Source: Stereum hirsutum FP-91666 SS1
Lineage: Eukaryota; Basidiomycota; Agaricomycetes; Russulales; Stereaceae
Assembly: GCF_000264905.1 (NCBI RefSeq)
Contig: NW_006763145.1
Location: 973,007 to 1,037,006 of the forward strand
Length of the DNA stretch: 64,000 nucleotides
Direction: 5' to 3'
The notes beneath the pieces are model-generated. The model saw nothing but the letters and a program-made list of their open reading frames with translations, made no database searches and was not told the DNA's origin. Of this stretch, positions 12,409 to 24,706 are shown one piece after another. Numbering within the stretch: the first letter of the stretch is position 1; every line of letters starts with the position of its first letter. Both the position numbers and the translations under genes were made by a program.

Positions 12409-14375
12409 TCACACCGACACCGTCTCAATATCTCCCGCACGCTGAAGTGAACGCTGAGATGAAAAATCACGACACTTTCAATCAAAGTACCATAATCTTA
12501 TAGCACTGGAAACACATACCTCTTCCTTCGGTGCTGCTGTCGTATCTCCTCCCCAAGAATCAGGACTCCGATCACCTGCACCTCGCCCACCTCTTTCTTC
12601 ATCCTGCGACGCCACATCTGCATTCCCAATAATATTCACAGTATTATCTTCCTTATCATTGAAACTCCCCACATCGGTCGGACTGTCGTACTCGCCACTT
12701 TCATCATCGTCATCATCCAAAGTCCTCAAGGGTCCCCCGATATTGCCCAAGATCCTCCCAGGCGCTGCGCCAGCGAACTCCAGTTGGCTCATCTCCGCTG
12801 TCCTGTGTTTGCTGGCATCGGTAGCGTTGAAGTCGAATGTTTTGAGATTGAGGTAGAGTCTGCTGACGAGCATGTTGGGTATGCTGCGTATAGCAAGGAC
12901 GAGGAGATGTGAGTTGCCATATTGAGAGATGTAATGTGTTCCGGTGAGAGGAAGGGGTAATGCGTACGCGTTGTAGAAGGGCGTAAGGAGGAGGAAAAAA
13001 TCTGAGGAAAGGCCCATGGACTACGAATGGGTGAAGATTCATCAGTGGGATCAACAACGAGAAACCGACGGCGAGAATGACGTACTGGATTGTCGCTGAA
13101 CGTAGAATAGAGCTGGGTGGTTGTTACTGCAATGGCCGTCAACAGAGACAGACTGAAAGAAGATCACTGATTAGCATAAAATCGATGACCCATAAAAGCT
13201 CTAAACAACAAGAAACTTGCAAGAAATAGATGGTGCCTATACGTATCCCTGACTGAGCAAAATCAATCGCAGGAAATTTTGGGGAGGCCATACTTACCAT
13301 CGCGTAGCAAGAGTTGAGAAATGCTCGTCTGACCCATCCGCTGCATGTGACGGCCGTGTTCGAATGTCTTTGCGACGGTGAGGACAAAGAGGACGATGTC
13401 GAAGACCAAGGTCGTCAATACGATAGATGTTTCCACTGCAGGGGATAAGTTGGTAGTCAGTACAATGCTCTATGCTCACGCCACCGTTCGGGGGCTTACA
13501 CCTAGAGGCCACAAAAGTCAGTGAATAAGATAAACCATCCGCACTGTAGAGAGTGCCCACCGAGAAAAGGGAGTCAGTGAAGCGTCTGTCCTCGTCGTGA
13601 AGACACAGAGTGAGATATTAGGATCGGGCATTCCTGTGTCTTCCACATCGGTGACTGCGATGCCTATTGTCAATGCTATTGTCCACTGTGGATGCAAATA
13701 TTTAGCGAAAAGTTGCAGAGAACAATACAGAAGTAAGTGTCGCTCACGATAACTTGCGCTTGATGAGCGAGGATCAGTCCTCCGAGGACGACTGCGACCC
13801 AAAGTGCTTTATCGTACAAGACGATGACCCTGAGGGCAAATAGGCCTAAAGCTTTGTGAGCGCGTGTATCTTCTGTACGATGATACCTCGAATACCCACA
13901 GTATGTTGTAATTCCTGCGATGAACTGGGTCATGATCGGCGCATAAAAAAAGTCGTGGCAACTAGAGAATGGTTTGTTCTATGATGAGTCGGGCGCGTTT
14001 CGCAACAAGGAGTTACTTACAATGACTCAGATCGACCTGGAACGAGAAACATAACAGTTTGACCGATGCATCCGAAAAAGAAGCAATATCGGTTCACGAC
14101 AAAGAGCGCGGACATGAGATTCCATCTTTTACACCAGACGCTCGGTATTTCCATTGTCAGAAAAGTGAGCATGTACTCGTAGATGAACAATGCTGAAGGC
14201 AGACATTTGAGCGTTTATCATCACAGTAACACGGATAACACTCACATGTAGCTGCCGCCCACACATAGTTGGACAATTGCCTGTCAAAGAAGCGGTCAGC
14301 GGCTCGCACGCATCACAGATATTGACTAACTCACGCAGTCTCGTACTCGAAGACGTTTGAAGCGGAGTCCGACAT
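12409..14375 (-). CDS. DUF6533 multi-helix membrane protein, copy 1
   Basis: A member of the DUF6533 family, expanded in Agaricomycetes, with about seven membrane helices and unknown role. The start is ATG at 14375 (MSDSASNVFEYETA); short exons follow. The DUF6533 signature is visible as YVWAAAT, then FIYEYMLTFLTMEIPSVWCKRW and FVVNRYCFFFGCIGQ. Further helices lie in exons at about 13900-13560. The cytoplasmic tail contains YLNLKTF, LGNIGGPLRT and an Asp/Glu-rich stretch. The last exon is reached through a GTATGT donor after PKEE and reads RSLQRAGDIETVSV before TGA at 12409-12411; without that splice the frame stops at 12478. It converges with gamma-tubulin (265 bp). A paralogue lies at 32588-34466 on the same strand. 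Confidence 0.82.
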
Positions 14376-15852
14376 GGCAAGGATGCGAGGTGAGAAGTGC
14401 AGGGCGGAGCAATAACGAATGAAGTCCCGACGATGGTCTTCTTATGTCTGGGTACATGTTGAGAAGAGGTCTTTGCAAGGGGTTGAAACCATCATCGAAA
14501 AGGCACTCTAAAATGTTCATGCGAACATTGTAGAGTTCTCATGGGAAGTACACAGCTTCATGGAGTTAAAAACTGAAGGCTTCTCTGAAGTTCTGATGAT
14601 GGTCACAAAACGCAGTCTTTCAGAGGCTTTCTTATCAGGCGAACTGGCCGTCAGGCATCCATGCATTCCTAATCATTATGCCTGCGTATGTCCTTGCCAA
14701 GATGATTGTTTCAAGATGGGAAACGACAAGCTCATGCGTGCACCGCTTTGCTGCAGGAAGTGATGCTTGTGACCTTGGTATGAGAGAGTTCGGAGATACT
14801 GACAAACAGGGCAACTCGGATATCAGCCACACGCTGCATCGTGGTGGGGACGTTTCGTACCTTCACATTTCCACGGACGATAGCTGGAGTTAGATCGGAG
14901 AACTGTTCGAAGCAAGCAATATCTCTTGAATACCTCGTTTAGAATAGAATATTTAAAAGCCTACTAATCAGACGTACTGATCGGTAGGGTATCTCTAGGT
15001 ATGACTGGTACCATGTAAATGGCAGTCTTGTTTTCATCGATCCGTAAAAACAGTACGATCAATTGGTGTCCTTCGCCCCCACGAACTACTACCAAACGCA
15101 AACCAAACATCGCCGTCCGCGAGTCACATCAAAGTCACATAGACCACATCATGATCAAGGAGAGCGCTGACTCACCGTAAGGATCAGCCAAAGAAGCCGA
15201 CGAATGCTTCCTTTCACAACAAGTATATATCAGCGAGCAATGATGTTAGTATGTGGAACCGTATCGAACGAACACGAAAAAAGCAGACCAAGTAGTACAT
15301 GTACTGATACTTGCTACTACAAATTGCTTTGTACTCACTGCGTCTTCAGCTTGCTGGCAGCTATTGTGAGCCTTCATCCGCTTAGATTGCGCCCTGGTGG
15401 CACGTAATACGGTAGAGCCTTCGTGCTGACCGTCCCTATGTGGATGAGGCTACCAGTAAAGCGATCCAGGTGAAGTAGTTGGTTGTACGTGTACTCCAGC
15501 TTGGACCTGCTTCCCTTTTTTTCCCGAGCCGGCGGATGCCGGCCCATGCTTAGACTCGCTCGTCACCGACACCCTTAGATGAACACCTCACCGCCGAACA
15601 GGTGTGCCAGTAAGGCCAACGTCGAACCAAAGAAGAATTCCGATGGACTGACGCAGCTACTAGTCGTATCGAAAAATTATTGTGGACAATAGAAGGGCCC
15701 AAGTCATTATCAATCTCTCCATCAGAATACATCCTCCTCATCGCTGACAGAGCTCCATAAACGAGACCTAGCTATAATGCGTATCAAACCAGCAGCTATG
15801 CATAACACTCTGAGGCTCCCAAAGGACTATCTTGTCCGTGGCCGCGGACTTC
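14376..15852. other. Gene-poor stretch, 1.48 kb
   Basis: No gene could be supported here: open frames are short and have no start context, domain or splice support. A small hairpin, GCCGGC-GGAT-GCCGGC, lies at about 15530-15545. Confidence 0.5.
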
Positions 15853-16353
15853 TCAGTTCTCCTGTGGAATATGATATCAGTCACATATTTTTACGGTCGA
15901 AGATGTGGGGAAAATACCTTGGTCCACCCCGCGTTGTTGATAGAGTCCAAAAGATCGTCAATCTGAGTGTCCTTGATGAGTGTGATCGCATAGTGCGTAT
16001 CGTGGTCGTTGACGGGGTGGAGCTCCCCTGTGTCGAGGTTGCCCGAGTCGATGGACCAGACGTTCTTGTTCTGGTTCGGAAGCTTAGTCTTGTCGCTGTT
16101 CGTGGACATCTAAAACAACATAAGCCTCTACCGCAAATTCTGGGACCACATAATTAGGATGAATGAAGGGAGGAGGACGTACCCCCTTGTTTGGGTTGGC
16201 CGGCACAATATTGTTTGTCGGATTGTCGTAGTCCGTTGGTGTACGGACCTTGTTGTACGCCTTGCTGGCTCCGCCGTTGCGGTAAAGCGTCACAGCCAAG
16301 GCGGACTGGGCAGTGAATGCCAGAGCAAGGATGATGGAAAAGGTGAACTTCAT
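15853..16353 (-). CDS. Small secreted protein without cysteines
   Basis: I do not recognise the family. The start ATG at 16353 opens a clear signal peptide, MKFTFSIILALAFTAQSALA, with likely cleavage after ALA. Exon 1 ends at NPNKG with a GTACGT donor; the intron ends TTGTTTTAG before an exon starting MSTNSDKTKLPNQ; a second intron (GTATTT...CCACAG) leads to a two-codon last exon and TGA at 15853. The mature protein is about 100 residues, rich in Asn and Asp, with no cysteine. A TATAAAA box lies 87 bp upstream. The two-codon terminal exon is the weakest part; without it the frame runs nine more residues to a stop at 15891. Fits a secreted cell-wall or effector-like protein; function unknown. 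Confidence 0.65.
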
Positions 16354-16439
16354 GATCGTATGGGTAGACGATTGAACGAGATGTCAAGGAACAGTGGATA
16401 AGCTGCTGTTGATGAGAGGGTCTGAGCATTCCGTGAGGG

Positions 16440-16446
16440 TTTTATA
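16440..16446 (-). promoter_or_regulatory. TATA box of the small secreted protein gene
   Basis: TATAAAA on the minus strand lies 87 bp upstream of the ATG at 16353, a normal distance for a fungal core promoter. Confidence 0.6.
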
Positions 16447-17638
16447 CCTATTCGTTCAACTCATAAACGAATGCCGACCGAGGGGATGCAATGCTCAACC
16501 AGCCGCTATGGAGGAAGGGACGGGAAACCATAACAATGCTTCTACCATCGATCATAGTCGGGTGTAGTTGAGATCACCCGAGCTCCACGGCGCTCGGTTA
16601 CTGACGCAGGTAGGTGTGCACCCTGTAACACCAGAAAAGAGAGTGTTAGTGGAACCCTTTGTAACAGGAAAGAGACGCCATATGCTAAAACCAGAGCGCT
16701 CATGGTTCATTATGGCTACGAAATCGCAAATATTGAAGACGACGATTCAGCACACTATCCACTAACCTCATATGACACCATCTATACTAGTTTACCAAGG
16801 CTTGCATCGAGCCCTCCTCAGCAGCCTCGAAGACTTGATGAAAACATTTGTTGCCCATTGTATAGAATTGTGTCGTCATGCCGCATTCCACGGGTCTGTG
16901 GGCGGCTATAAGCCCTGATGATTCTTGCAGGGATTAGTTTAAACTGTCATAAGCGTGGGCTTGAGCGGGCAACTGACACAAAAGTCGAAGAAATGTTCAG
17001 CGACTTACAATGATTCCAACGAGCAAATGATGAGCAAGCCTTCCAGGCTGCAGATGGTGGTGGAGTCGTCGAGTGTTTCGGGACACCGTAGTCTGCTTTT
17101 GCATTAGACGAAACGCATAGATATTGATCTCGCGAATATTGGGGTTCAATTGGATGGTTTCAAGCAGGAAGAGACATGTGCATGTAGTGCTAACACAAAG
17201 CACGAAACAACAACAAAGTAGGAGCATTGTGTGGTAACAGCAGGTATAGCTTCGCCAAGATTTCAGGATCGCCTCACAAGAAGAGAAGGAAGCTATGCAA
17301 AAGCATAGCTGTAGAAGGCCATGGAGATCAACTGACCAAATCGGATCACAACCTTGTTGCCAGAGCCTGATCAGAGCATCAAAGTCCGTAGGAAGGGCCT
17401 TCTGTAGCGAGAAAGTGGTGAAAAGCAGGGTTGGAGTCCTTGCCTGCAAAGGCCTTCAGCTTTGCCGAAGAGTATCAGCGTCTTTCATCAGAATTATTTC
17501 TTGATGCTTCCTCTTGGGCCCTGCCCGTAGCAGCCCGAACATGGAGTCGACTGGAACGAGGGTAAAAATCTTACCAGATGACATCATGCGCTACACACAC
17601 AGCTTATAAGCAGCTCCAGAGTCACATCAGTAAAGGCA
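16447..17638. other. Gene-poor stretch, 1.2 kb
   Basis: No gene is well supported. A minus-strand open frame at 16997-17449 is hydrophobic and Cys-rich in its middle but has no start context, splice structure or recognised motif, and is not called. The remainder shows no repeat or RNA gene. Confidence 0.4.
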
Positions 17639-17644
17639 TATAAA
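17639..17644 (+). promoter_or_regulatory. TATA box
   Basis: TATAAA lies 69 bp upstream of the ATG at 17708 and supports that small gene being transcribed. Confidence 0.5.
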
Positions 17645-17707
17645 GCAGCATCATCCGGTGCTCACCCTCCACAACACCCTGAAGCCACAAAGACACAATT
17701 GTCCTCC

Positions 17708-18246
17708 ATGACAACCTCGACGCCCTACTTCACTCTCGACGGCCAAGTCCGTTTTCCGTCCTCGGCTCTACTCTCTGTCGCTTGCATATGCATACGCAGC
17801 CTTCATTCCCACTACGAGACTCGTCGACGAAGCTGCGAGGCTGCAAATGATGAAGATGGGGAGGTTAACGCTACAGAATCTCTTGGGGATGTCGAACATA
17901 CTGTTCGCGCTATCGATCCGCCGTACTGGCAAGAGCTTCTATCTAAGAGGCTGCAACCCAATGGTAAGAGCATCATGTGTCGAGGCCAAGAAAACTGTCA
18001 TTGACAATGTGCATTGCAGACATCCCAGCACAGGAGATTGACGAGCGTCAACGTGTCTCTAACTTGTTCGCGCTCGGGACGATTCCGAAAGCAGAATTTG
18101 TGATCGCTGAAGCGGTGCAGAGGTGCCGAGAGGCGAGGGAGGCGAGTATGGACAAATCAGAGTCGGCCAAAGAGGACGTGTTGTTAGACCTCCTAGTGTT
18201 TCTGGCGAGTAAGCGTGAGAGGGCGGCGCTGTTTTCTGTGGTTTGA
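17708..18246 (+). CDS. Small protein of unknown function
   Basis: I do not recognise this gene. An ATG at 17708 (MTTSTPYFTLDGQ) opens a frame interrupted by one good 56-nt intron at 17964-18019 (GTAAGA...TTGCAG); joining the exons keeps the frame through DIPAQEIDERQRVSNLFAL and ends at TGA 18246. The product is about 160 residues with a helical C-terminal half rich in charged residues (FVIAEAVQRCREAREAS) and no signal peptide. A TATAAA box 69 bp upstream supports expression. An alternative intron inside the first 60 codons (GTCCGT...ACGCAG) would break the frame and is rejected. It sits in the gene-poor stretch between two small secreted-protein genes. Confidence 0.45.
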
Positions 18247-19079
18247 TAGTCGGTTCAAGTCCATTCTGACCTGGATGCCGCGTCTCTTTTATTTTCTTCG
18301 TTTTGTATTGGACATCTGCAGAAGTAGATAGTGATCAGTGAGTCTTCGGCTGCATGGTCACCCATACTTGAACCAATGATACGAGCTTCTTGAGTCCAGT
18401 TTTTATGCTTTCAGTCGCCCGTCCATAGCGAACGAACGGCCGATCTGGTAAAACCGAATTAGGAGTGATGGCATCGAACGAGATGGTCTAAACAGTGATC
18501 AAGTCTTCAGGTAAATCACATCCTGTGCTCACGTGACTTGGGCGTTGAGTAAGTAGTGGGATCAGTTCTTCTCGTAGGCTGTCGTAGCATCAATGACCCA
18601 GTTGGCAGGACGAGCACATGGGCGAACAACACCTGCAATGGGGCGGTGAGAGCTGCTTGTGCGTACGGAGTTAACCCACTTCATGAAGTCATCTGAAGAC
18701 CAGAGAAACGTAGATATTGGAGACTCTCGGCCGCCATGACGAAGAACTCACATCTCAGTGGGCGACCATCGTCGTGTTTCAGGAGTTTCCAGAGCTGTGA
18801 TGGTCTTCGAATGAATGATCCGACTCGAACTTAACCTCATGTTCGATTTCTCGTCGATGACGCACCGCACTTCTATTCACTAGTGTGGATTGCTATGCAG
18901 TGGGCCCATATAAGTAGACAGTAGTGTCCAGGATTCAATAAGCAGCGACTTTCCTTTACCCCTCATCACCCTATAGACGTCAATTTCAACGCAACAACAT
19001 TCCATTCGGTCAGCCAACAGTCCGCGTTAACGGCATGGAGAGTTGACCATACTCACGCTACCAAAACCTAGATTACAAC
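18247..19079. other. Intergenic with TATA element, 833 bp
   Basis: No coding frame of useful length exists here. TATAAG at 18909-18914 lies about 170 bp upstream of the cysteine-rich secreted peptide gene and is its likely core promoter. Confidence 0.5.
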
Positions 19080-19321
19080 ATGCAGGTTCTTCGCGTCGTC
19101 CTTTTTGCCTCTCTGACGAGCTACGTCGCTGCGTGGAGGACCGGCGACTTGAGTGCGAGGGACAGCTGCTGCGACGATCCGTGCAATGCTGCACCATGCA
19201 TCTACGACGGCTGTGCAGTGAGTGTCTGCCGAATAAGCCTCGAGCGTCATTGTGATACTGACCGGGATTCACACAACTATAGGGATGTGGAACAGGATTC
19301 GACTGTTGTGGTAGCTCTTGA
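19080..19321 (+). CDS. Small secreted cysteine-rich peptide, 58 residues
   Basis: Two exons (19080-19217 and 19283-19321) are joined by a textbook 65-nt intron (GTGAGT...CTATAG) to give 58 residues. Residues 1-18 (MQVLRVVLFASLTSYVAA) form a signal peptide; a short spacer WRTGDLSAR could be a propeptide ending at a monobasic site; the remaining about 31 residues contain eight cysteines in the pattern CC-x3-C-x4-C-x4-C-x2-C-x5-CC, ending FDCCGSS. The spacing is not that of hydrophobins. The even number of cysteines suggests four disulfides in a tiny stable fold. I recognise no family; fungal small secreted proteins of this kind are often expressed in fruiting or host interaction, which is inference here. 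Read-through of the intron would give a longer frame without the last three cysteines. Confidence 0.7.
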
Positions 19322-20338
19322 ATTATCGAAGATGTTGGAGAAAGTACACAATAAGTCGAAGTAGAGTTTGAGCAGGTTGACGAGTATGCTTTTCTGCTGC
19401 GTGCGCACTTGGCCAGATGAAATGTTAGCTTGAGCTTTATCTGGCCGGTTGGAGAACATCAGGGATAGCAAACCCATTATTGGCCCTTGGTTCGTATTCG
19501 TAGTTCTTTCAATGAATCGGCCGAAGTGTGGAAGGACTCTTTAGCGATGAAAAGGTCCTAAGTACTGCAACAGTCACCAGATGGCTACTGGTAGGTCGTT
19601 AAAAATAATCCTAGGCTACCCCGAACACGCAGAGGACCTTCGGCTACTCTGCGGTTGACGTTTTCACGGCCAAATGAGTGCTATATCTATCTGGTGAGGT
19701 AGGCTAAGAATACCTGGCCTCAGCCTGGGACTATCGCGCCCGATGGAACTCACGATCCGCGATGGTTTGAGCATGTTGAAGTCGTCTGGGGGCAGGAGAA
19801 CGAACGGTCAACCGTGAAGTCCAACGATTCGGGTACCTTCGCTCGATCTTCTTCCGGAAGGTTCCCAAAACAACGAAATTTCCGACCTGAGGTATGTTCT
19901 TTCTACGCAAAGGTGAGGGCTTTCAAGTTGGAAGGCAAGGGTGGCGGCGGATTGATTTTTTACACAACCTCTCAATTTAGGAGATGAAATTATCGACGTA
20001 CTATTGTTTACTTCCTAAGTTCATGTCGGTGCTAGAGCGCAACGCATGCTTGTAAGTAACGGAGGAGTCGTGGCGCTTTGAGCGATCTTCGAGGAAGGAA
20101 ATGTGGAAATCTCACGCCTGCGATTCGCCGCCACTGAAGATGCGGGGAAATTTCAACTCCGCTTCGCGGGGATCGTACTTACGCCCCGCCACAGTGGTTC
20201 GATAACTGCCGGCATCGGACTCGCCGCCACCGTGACTGGACTGATCATCTCTGGATCATCTTCCCTACACCCTCTCGAGAACGAAAATATTAGTCTAATC
20301 TTCAACCCATTCCTGTAGACCCAAAAGCAGCGTGGATA
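19322..20338. other. Intergenic, 1.0 kb
   Basis: No gene is supported. The stretch holds the 3' flank of the cysteine-rich peptide gene and the upstream region of the 5'-nucleotidase gene. No repeat was noticed. Confidence 0.45.
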
Positions 20339-23257
20339 ATGGTACAGCTTCCGATAGTGCACTGGAACGATGTCTACAGAGTTCGACCTCAAAAGATCGA
20401 TCCAACATCCCCCGAGACCATCGACTCCACCCAATTTGCAGCTCTTCTGGATGATATACGGGACAAGTGGCAAGAAAGACTCGATGGTAAGAAGGATGGG
20501 CTGTCGCTGTTCTCTGGAGATGTCTTCGCACCGTCAGTAGAGAGTTCCGTCACGAGAGGAAGCCATATGGTAAGTCCAACGACGAGTGCGGGGATGCCAT
20601 TGACACAAGTGCTATGTCCCTGTATTTCATGTTTGACTATTGTTTAACTATTTTTCTGGATCTCAGGTACCTGTGATGAACCAGATGGCTCCGGATGTGT
20701 CTATGGCAGGTCGGTTCATCGGGCGTCTTTGCTCAAATCCTCGGAGCACGACGTCGCTGACGTTGCATCTTTCCCTTATATACTTAGGGAATCATGACTT
20801 TGACTTTGGTAGCATGAGTTATCAGTCAATAATATGTGCTGTGACTCTAATAATGCTTTGCCAGGTTACCCTCACTTGTCAAAACTCATCAAAGACACCA
20901 AGTTCGTGAGTGCGGGCTCTATCAAGCACCCAATCTTAATACTGACTGAGTGGCTTAGCCTTGGCTTCTTAGCAACATAGTGGACAATAGTACTTCTCAA
21001 GTCCCAGAGCATGTCTATGAATTTCAAGTGCTAGAACGAGCTGGCGTTCGAATTGGAATAATAGGCCTTGTAGAGAAGTACGCAGCCCCGGCCTTGCTAA
21101 TGCACGAATTGCTTACGCAAAGATGGGTATACAGGGAATGGATCGGAACTGTTAACTCGTGGCCTTCGAATTTCGAGTACAGAGATGCTGCTGATGTGGC
21201 TCTAGACTTGTCAAGAAAACTTCGGGATCCGGACGGCGAGTACAAATGTGATCTCATCATCGCGCTTACACACGCTCGGTATGTATCTATTCGTCTCCGA
21301 ATTATATCACTGTGATAATCTGATTTACAAGTCTGCTCACAGCGTTCCCAATGTGCGTGCATTTGTCTATATGTATACAGGATATTCTTAATCCGAGCAA
21401 CGCTGTCAGGATGTCGCTCTGGCCAAGAAGCTCAAAGCTCTGACTCCTCGCGCCCAAGATTCGAGCTTTGTCAGATCTCACGGAGTGGATATGATCTTGG
21501 GAGGACACGACCATCTCTACTTCGTCGGCAAAGGCGTGGACTCATGGGAAAACTACGATCTTACAACTAAGGTCCTTGGTGGCGAAGACGACGAGGGTGA
21601 CGTACTTATCGTTAAGAGCGGAACTGACTTCAGAGATCTTAGCGAGCTGGTGCTGGACATAGAGGATGTCACGGACGAAGGTGCCGTCAGGAATAAAGCC
21701 ATCCGAAAGATAACAGGTATCGACGGTCCGTCAAATATTCACTCATAGGGTGGCTCATAAGACCTGTAGGTATACACCATGAAATCAAGCCTGGAATGCG
21801 ATCCTGCGACAAGCTCCAGAAGATCCTTGATAGCGTTCTATCGGTCGTCGACTCGAACTTGGGCTCTCCCCTATGCAAGCTCGCCACTCAGCTGGATGTC
21901 CGATCGCAGTTCATCCGCGTTGAGGAGGTAAGTAGGTATTCGCTCTTCGCTCTTCGTCTTCTTTTGACCCTTTTTCGGCGCTACAGTCTGCTTCAGGGAA
22001 TTGGTTCGCAGATATCTTGCGCCATACATATGATGATGCCCTATGCGTGAAAGGCGTCGATGGGGGTGCTGACGGTGTATTCATATGTGCTGGAATGCTG
22101 AGGGGCGACTCAGTCTACGGCCCAGGTAAGACCTCAGAGTCTCCCACCGAGTCTGCCTACTGAAAGGGCCAAATTGGCCATCCACAGGGTATCTGACGAT
22201 GGGAGATGTTCTGGAAATTCTTCCGTTCGAGGACCCACTGGTCGTGATTGAAATAGATGGTCATACCTTATGGGAGACCCTCGAAGTTTCTCTCGTGACG
22301 TGGCCTGCGCAAGAGGGGTAAGTACTTTACTTGTTTTGGGAAGTGCGACGTAATGTGCCAGTATTTCTGACCATAATTATGCAGCCGATTCCCCGTAATC
22401 TCAGGCTTCCGTGTCGAATGGGACTCGCGCAAGCCTCCTGGTCAACGCGTCTTGAACGTCTGCTTGCAAGACGAAGTCCCAGACGATGAATCTAGTACCG
22501 CTGGTAGCGAGCCTGGGACACCGTCCGGTGCTGCTACTCCAGCGAAGTTCGTCGACGGTGAGCCAGTCAAGAGAGAGAAGGGCGGGAGGAAGTACAAGAT
22601 TGTGACCCGGTAAGCTCTCCACTAGCTAGTTGATTCCATAGAGTTGATTTGATCTTACCATCCCGATAGCGAATATATGGCACAAGGACGCGACGGTTTC
22701 TTGCCATTGAAGGACCAGAAGTATCTGATCGACGACGAATCAGGACAAGTAACCAGCACCGTTGTTCGAAAGTATCTCCTCGGTGCGTCTTTCATCTTAA
22801 TGGCACTTGTCCCATGCATCTTAACAATCGTTCAACAGGAGCTCAATTTATCAACAAACTCGCCCGTGTCGACAAGTCTCAACCGCACCTTCACCCCGAC
22901 ACGCACGAGATCATCGCCTCCGAGCGTCGCCGCCAAAAGAAGCAAGACGACAAACACAGAGCCCATCGTCAACCATCTAACGCTGAGAAGAACTGGGTGA
23001 AAGCCATCAGCTACGCATTGCACTCTGCGAGGTCCAGTAAACACTACAGAGATCACATCAACGTGAGCGCGAAGGAACACATGAGTGGGGTGGATTGCTT
23101 TGATGGGGAAAGCGTAAGGAAGGTGGACCACCGTGATAAGGATGAATCTGGGAAAGAAAATCAAGAGGAGAAGAAGGATAAAGTTTTCAACGAAGAGGAT
23201 ATGTTGGTTGCGCACCCTGTCGTAGACGGGAGACTGAGAAATGTAGGACGGGAGTAG
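20339..23257 (+). CDS. 5'-nucleotidase family metallophosphoesterase
   Basis: A two-domain 5'-nucleotidase/2',3'-cyclic phosphodiesterase-type enzyme: an N-terminal calcineurin-like metal-binding domain and a C-terminal substrate-binding domain. The start is ATG at 20339 (MVQLPIVHWNDVYRV); there is no signal peptide, so it is probably intracellular. Metal-ligand motifs all survive splicing: HWNDVYRV, LFSGDVFAPS, LGNHDFDFG, IALTHARVPN and ILGGHDHLYF. The C-terminal domain shows DILRHTYDDALCVKG and GYLTMGDVLEILPFEDPLVV. Introns are many (about 11), including one splitting GNHDFDFG from the next exon. The tail after 22850 is highly charged, with FINKLARVDKSQPHLHPDT, and ends at TAG 23257. Substrate cannot be read from sequence. 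Confidence 0.9.
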
Positions 23258-24706
23258 TAATACACGAAACGGTTACACACCAAGGACCTACATCAATGGA
23301 ATAACAACACGGACTTTTTTCATGTACATACAAGAGCTTCAATGGCATTCCTCCTTCCGCCAGTTCGTCACGATGCTCTGCGTCTGCAAGAGCAAGCCAA
23401 GTTCCAACAGAGAACGGTATCAGGGTTGAAATCATGTTTCACGGTACGTAGAGACGTTAGTGTGCAGCATCCTGAGGTGAGTAACACAAGTCAGTTCGAG
23501 ACCAAAGATAACTCGGTCTTCAACCTCGGAATGAAAATGGGACATGTTGGTGATGCTGTCTCGGGATATGATGCGTATGACACTTGAATAGCGCCTTTGA
23601 AGCTGTTCGAAGAGCCACCGGCGATTTTGAGAGTGAAGGATTCGACGAGGACCGTCGCTGTGAGGCTTCCAAGTCCCTCGAAAGACAATGCAGATAACGA
23701 AAATGAGATTTCAGAAACAAAAAGTATAATGTTACTTTCCACAAGCAAAGAATCGCATAGAAATAAACGCCCCTCCAAACCCCTGGACCTACTAGAGCCC
23801 CCACGAAACTTCAGCATACACGAAACAGCTGTACCCAAGATGTAAGACGTAGCTTCGCAAAAGAATACGAAGAGGGAAGAAGGACCACAGAATTATCAGA
23901 TCACTAGAGGGAAAAGAAAAACAAAACAACTAATCGCCGGAAAGAAAATCGAAAGAAGCAGCGACCCTCCCCCATCCACCACGGCCGTGAAGCACAGAAC
24001 AACGTCGACACCGCCCTCTTCCACAGCCCCACTCGCGCACACCACCCCTTCCCATCTCGACGCTCCAATAGTCTTAGCAGGCGAACCACGAGAGCCCGAT
24101 GCCCTCGTTACACAAGCCATCAGATACGAAAAAAGCTAGCAGCCAAACGATCAGTGTGTGCGCCAGCCAGCGAAAACCTCGATCAAGAGACATAGACCCC
24201 GCGCACAGTGGAGTCAAAGCTGTAAAAGAAAGGTCAGTAGCATAACGCGCCCCACGGCCCCAGATCATCACTCGTCCCCACCACGGCACTACGCCCGCCC
24301 GCCTTACCACCGAAATTGATACAGAGAATGTGAGACATTGATACATGCGATCGAAAGCCGCGTAATCTTGCAGGAGAAGAATTGAGACCAAACCTTGAAA
24401 AAGCGAGGTTGAGACTGGAGTGAAACGGTCGAGAGCGTCCTTGAGAACCGGGAGGGGGTGGCGACCGTGTGGCCGCAGGATGTCGGATATCGAGAACCGG
24501 ATGAAAACCTTGGAGGTGAGCGGTCGAGAAGTCGGATAGTTGAAGACGAAGGAAAAGACTATGTGCGGATGGGGCCAAAGTAGAAGGCACCGGGGAGATA
24601 GAGGGGGAGCGACTCAAGATCGTCCTTGGTGAATGCCACCTGGGCCCCCGTACGGCGATAAAGCGCCGTTCGCGTACAGCGACGATGGCGCGGGTGGCGC
24701 TATCCG
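23258..24706. other. Convergent intergenic region, 1.45 kb
   Basis: This is long for a 3'-to-3' gap. It holds several open frames of 80-160 codons on both strands, but none has an ATG in context, splice structure or a recognisable motif. I see no RNA gene or repeat. Confidence 0.4.

Noticed and set aside
16997..17449. Hydrophobic minus-strand open frame
   Set aside because: It has no start context, no splice structure and no recognised motif; it may be a relic of a membrane protein gene but cannot be supported.
18252..18262. GGTTCAAGTCC, a match to a tRNA B box
   Set aside because: The flanking bases do not form a T stem or acceptor stem, so it is a chance match.
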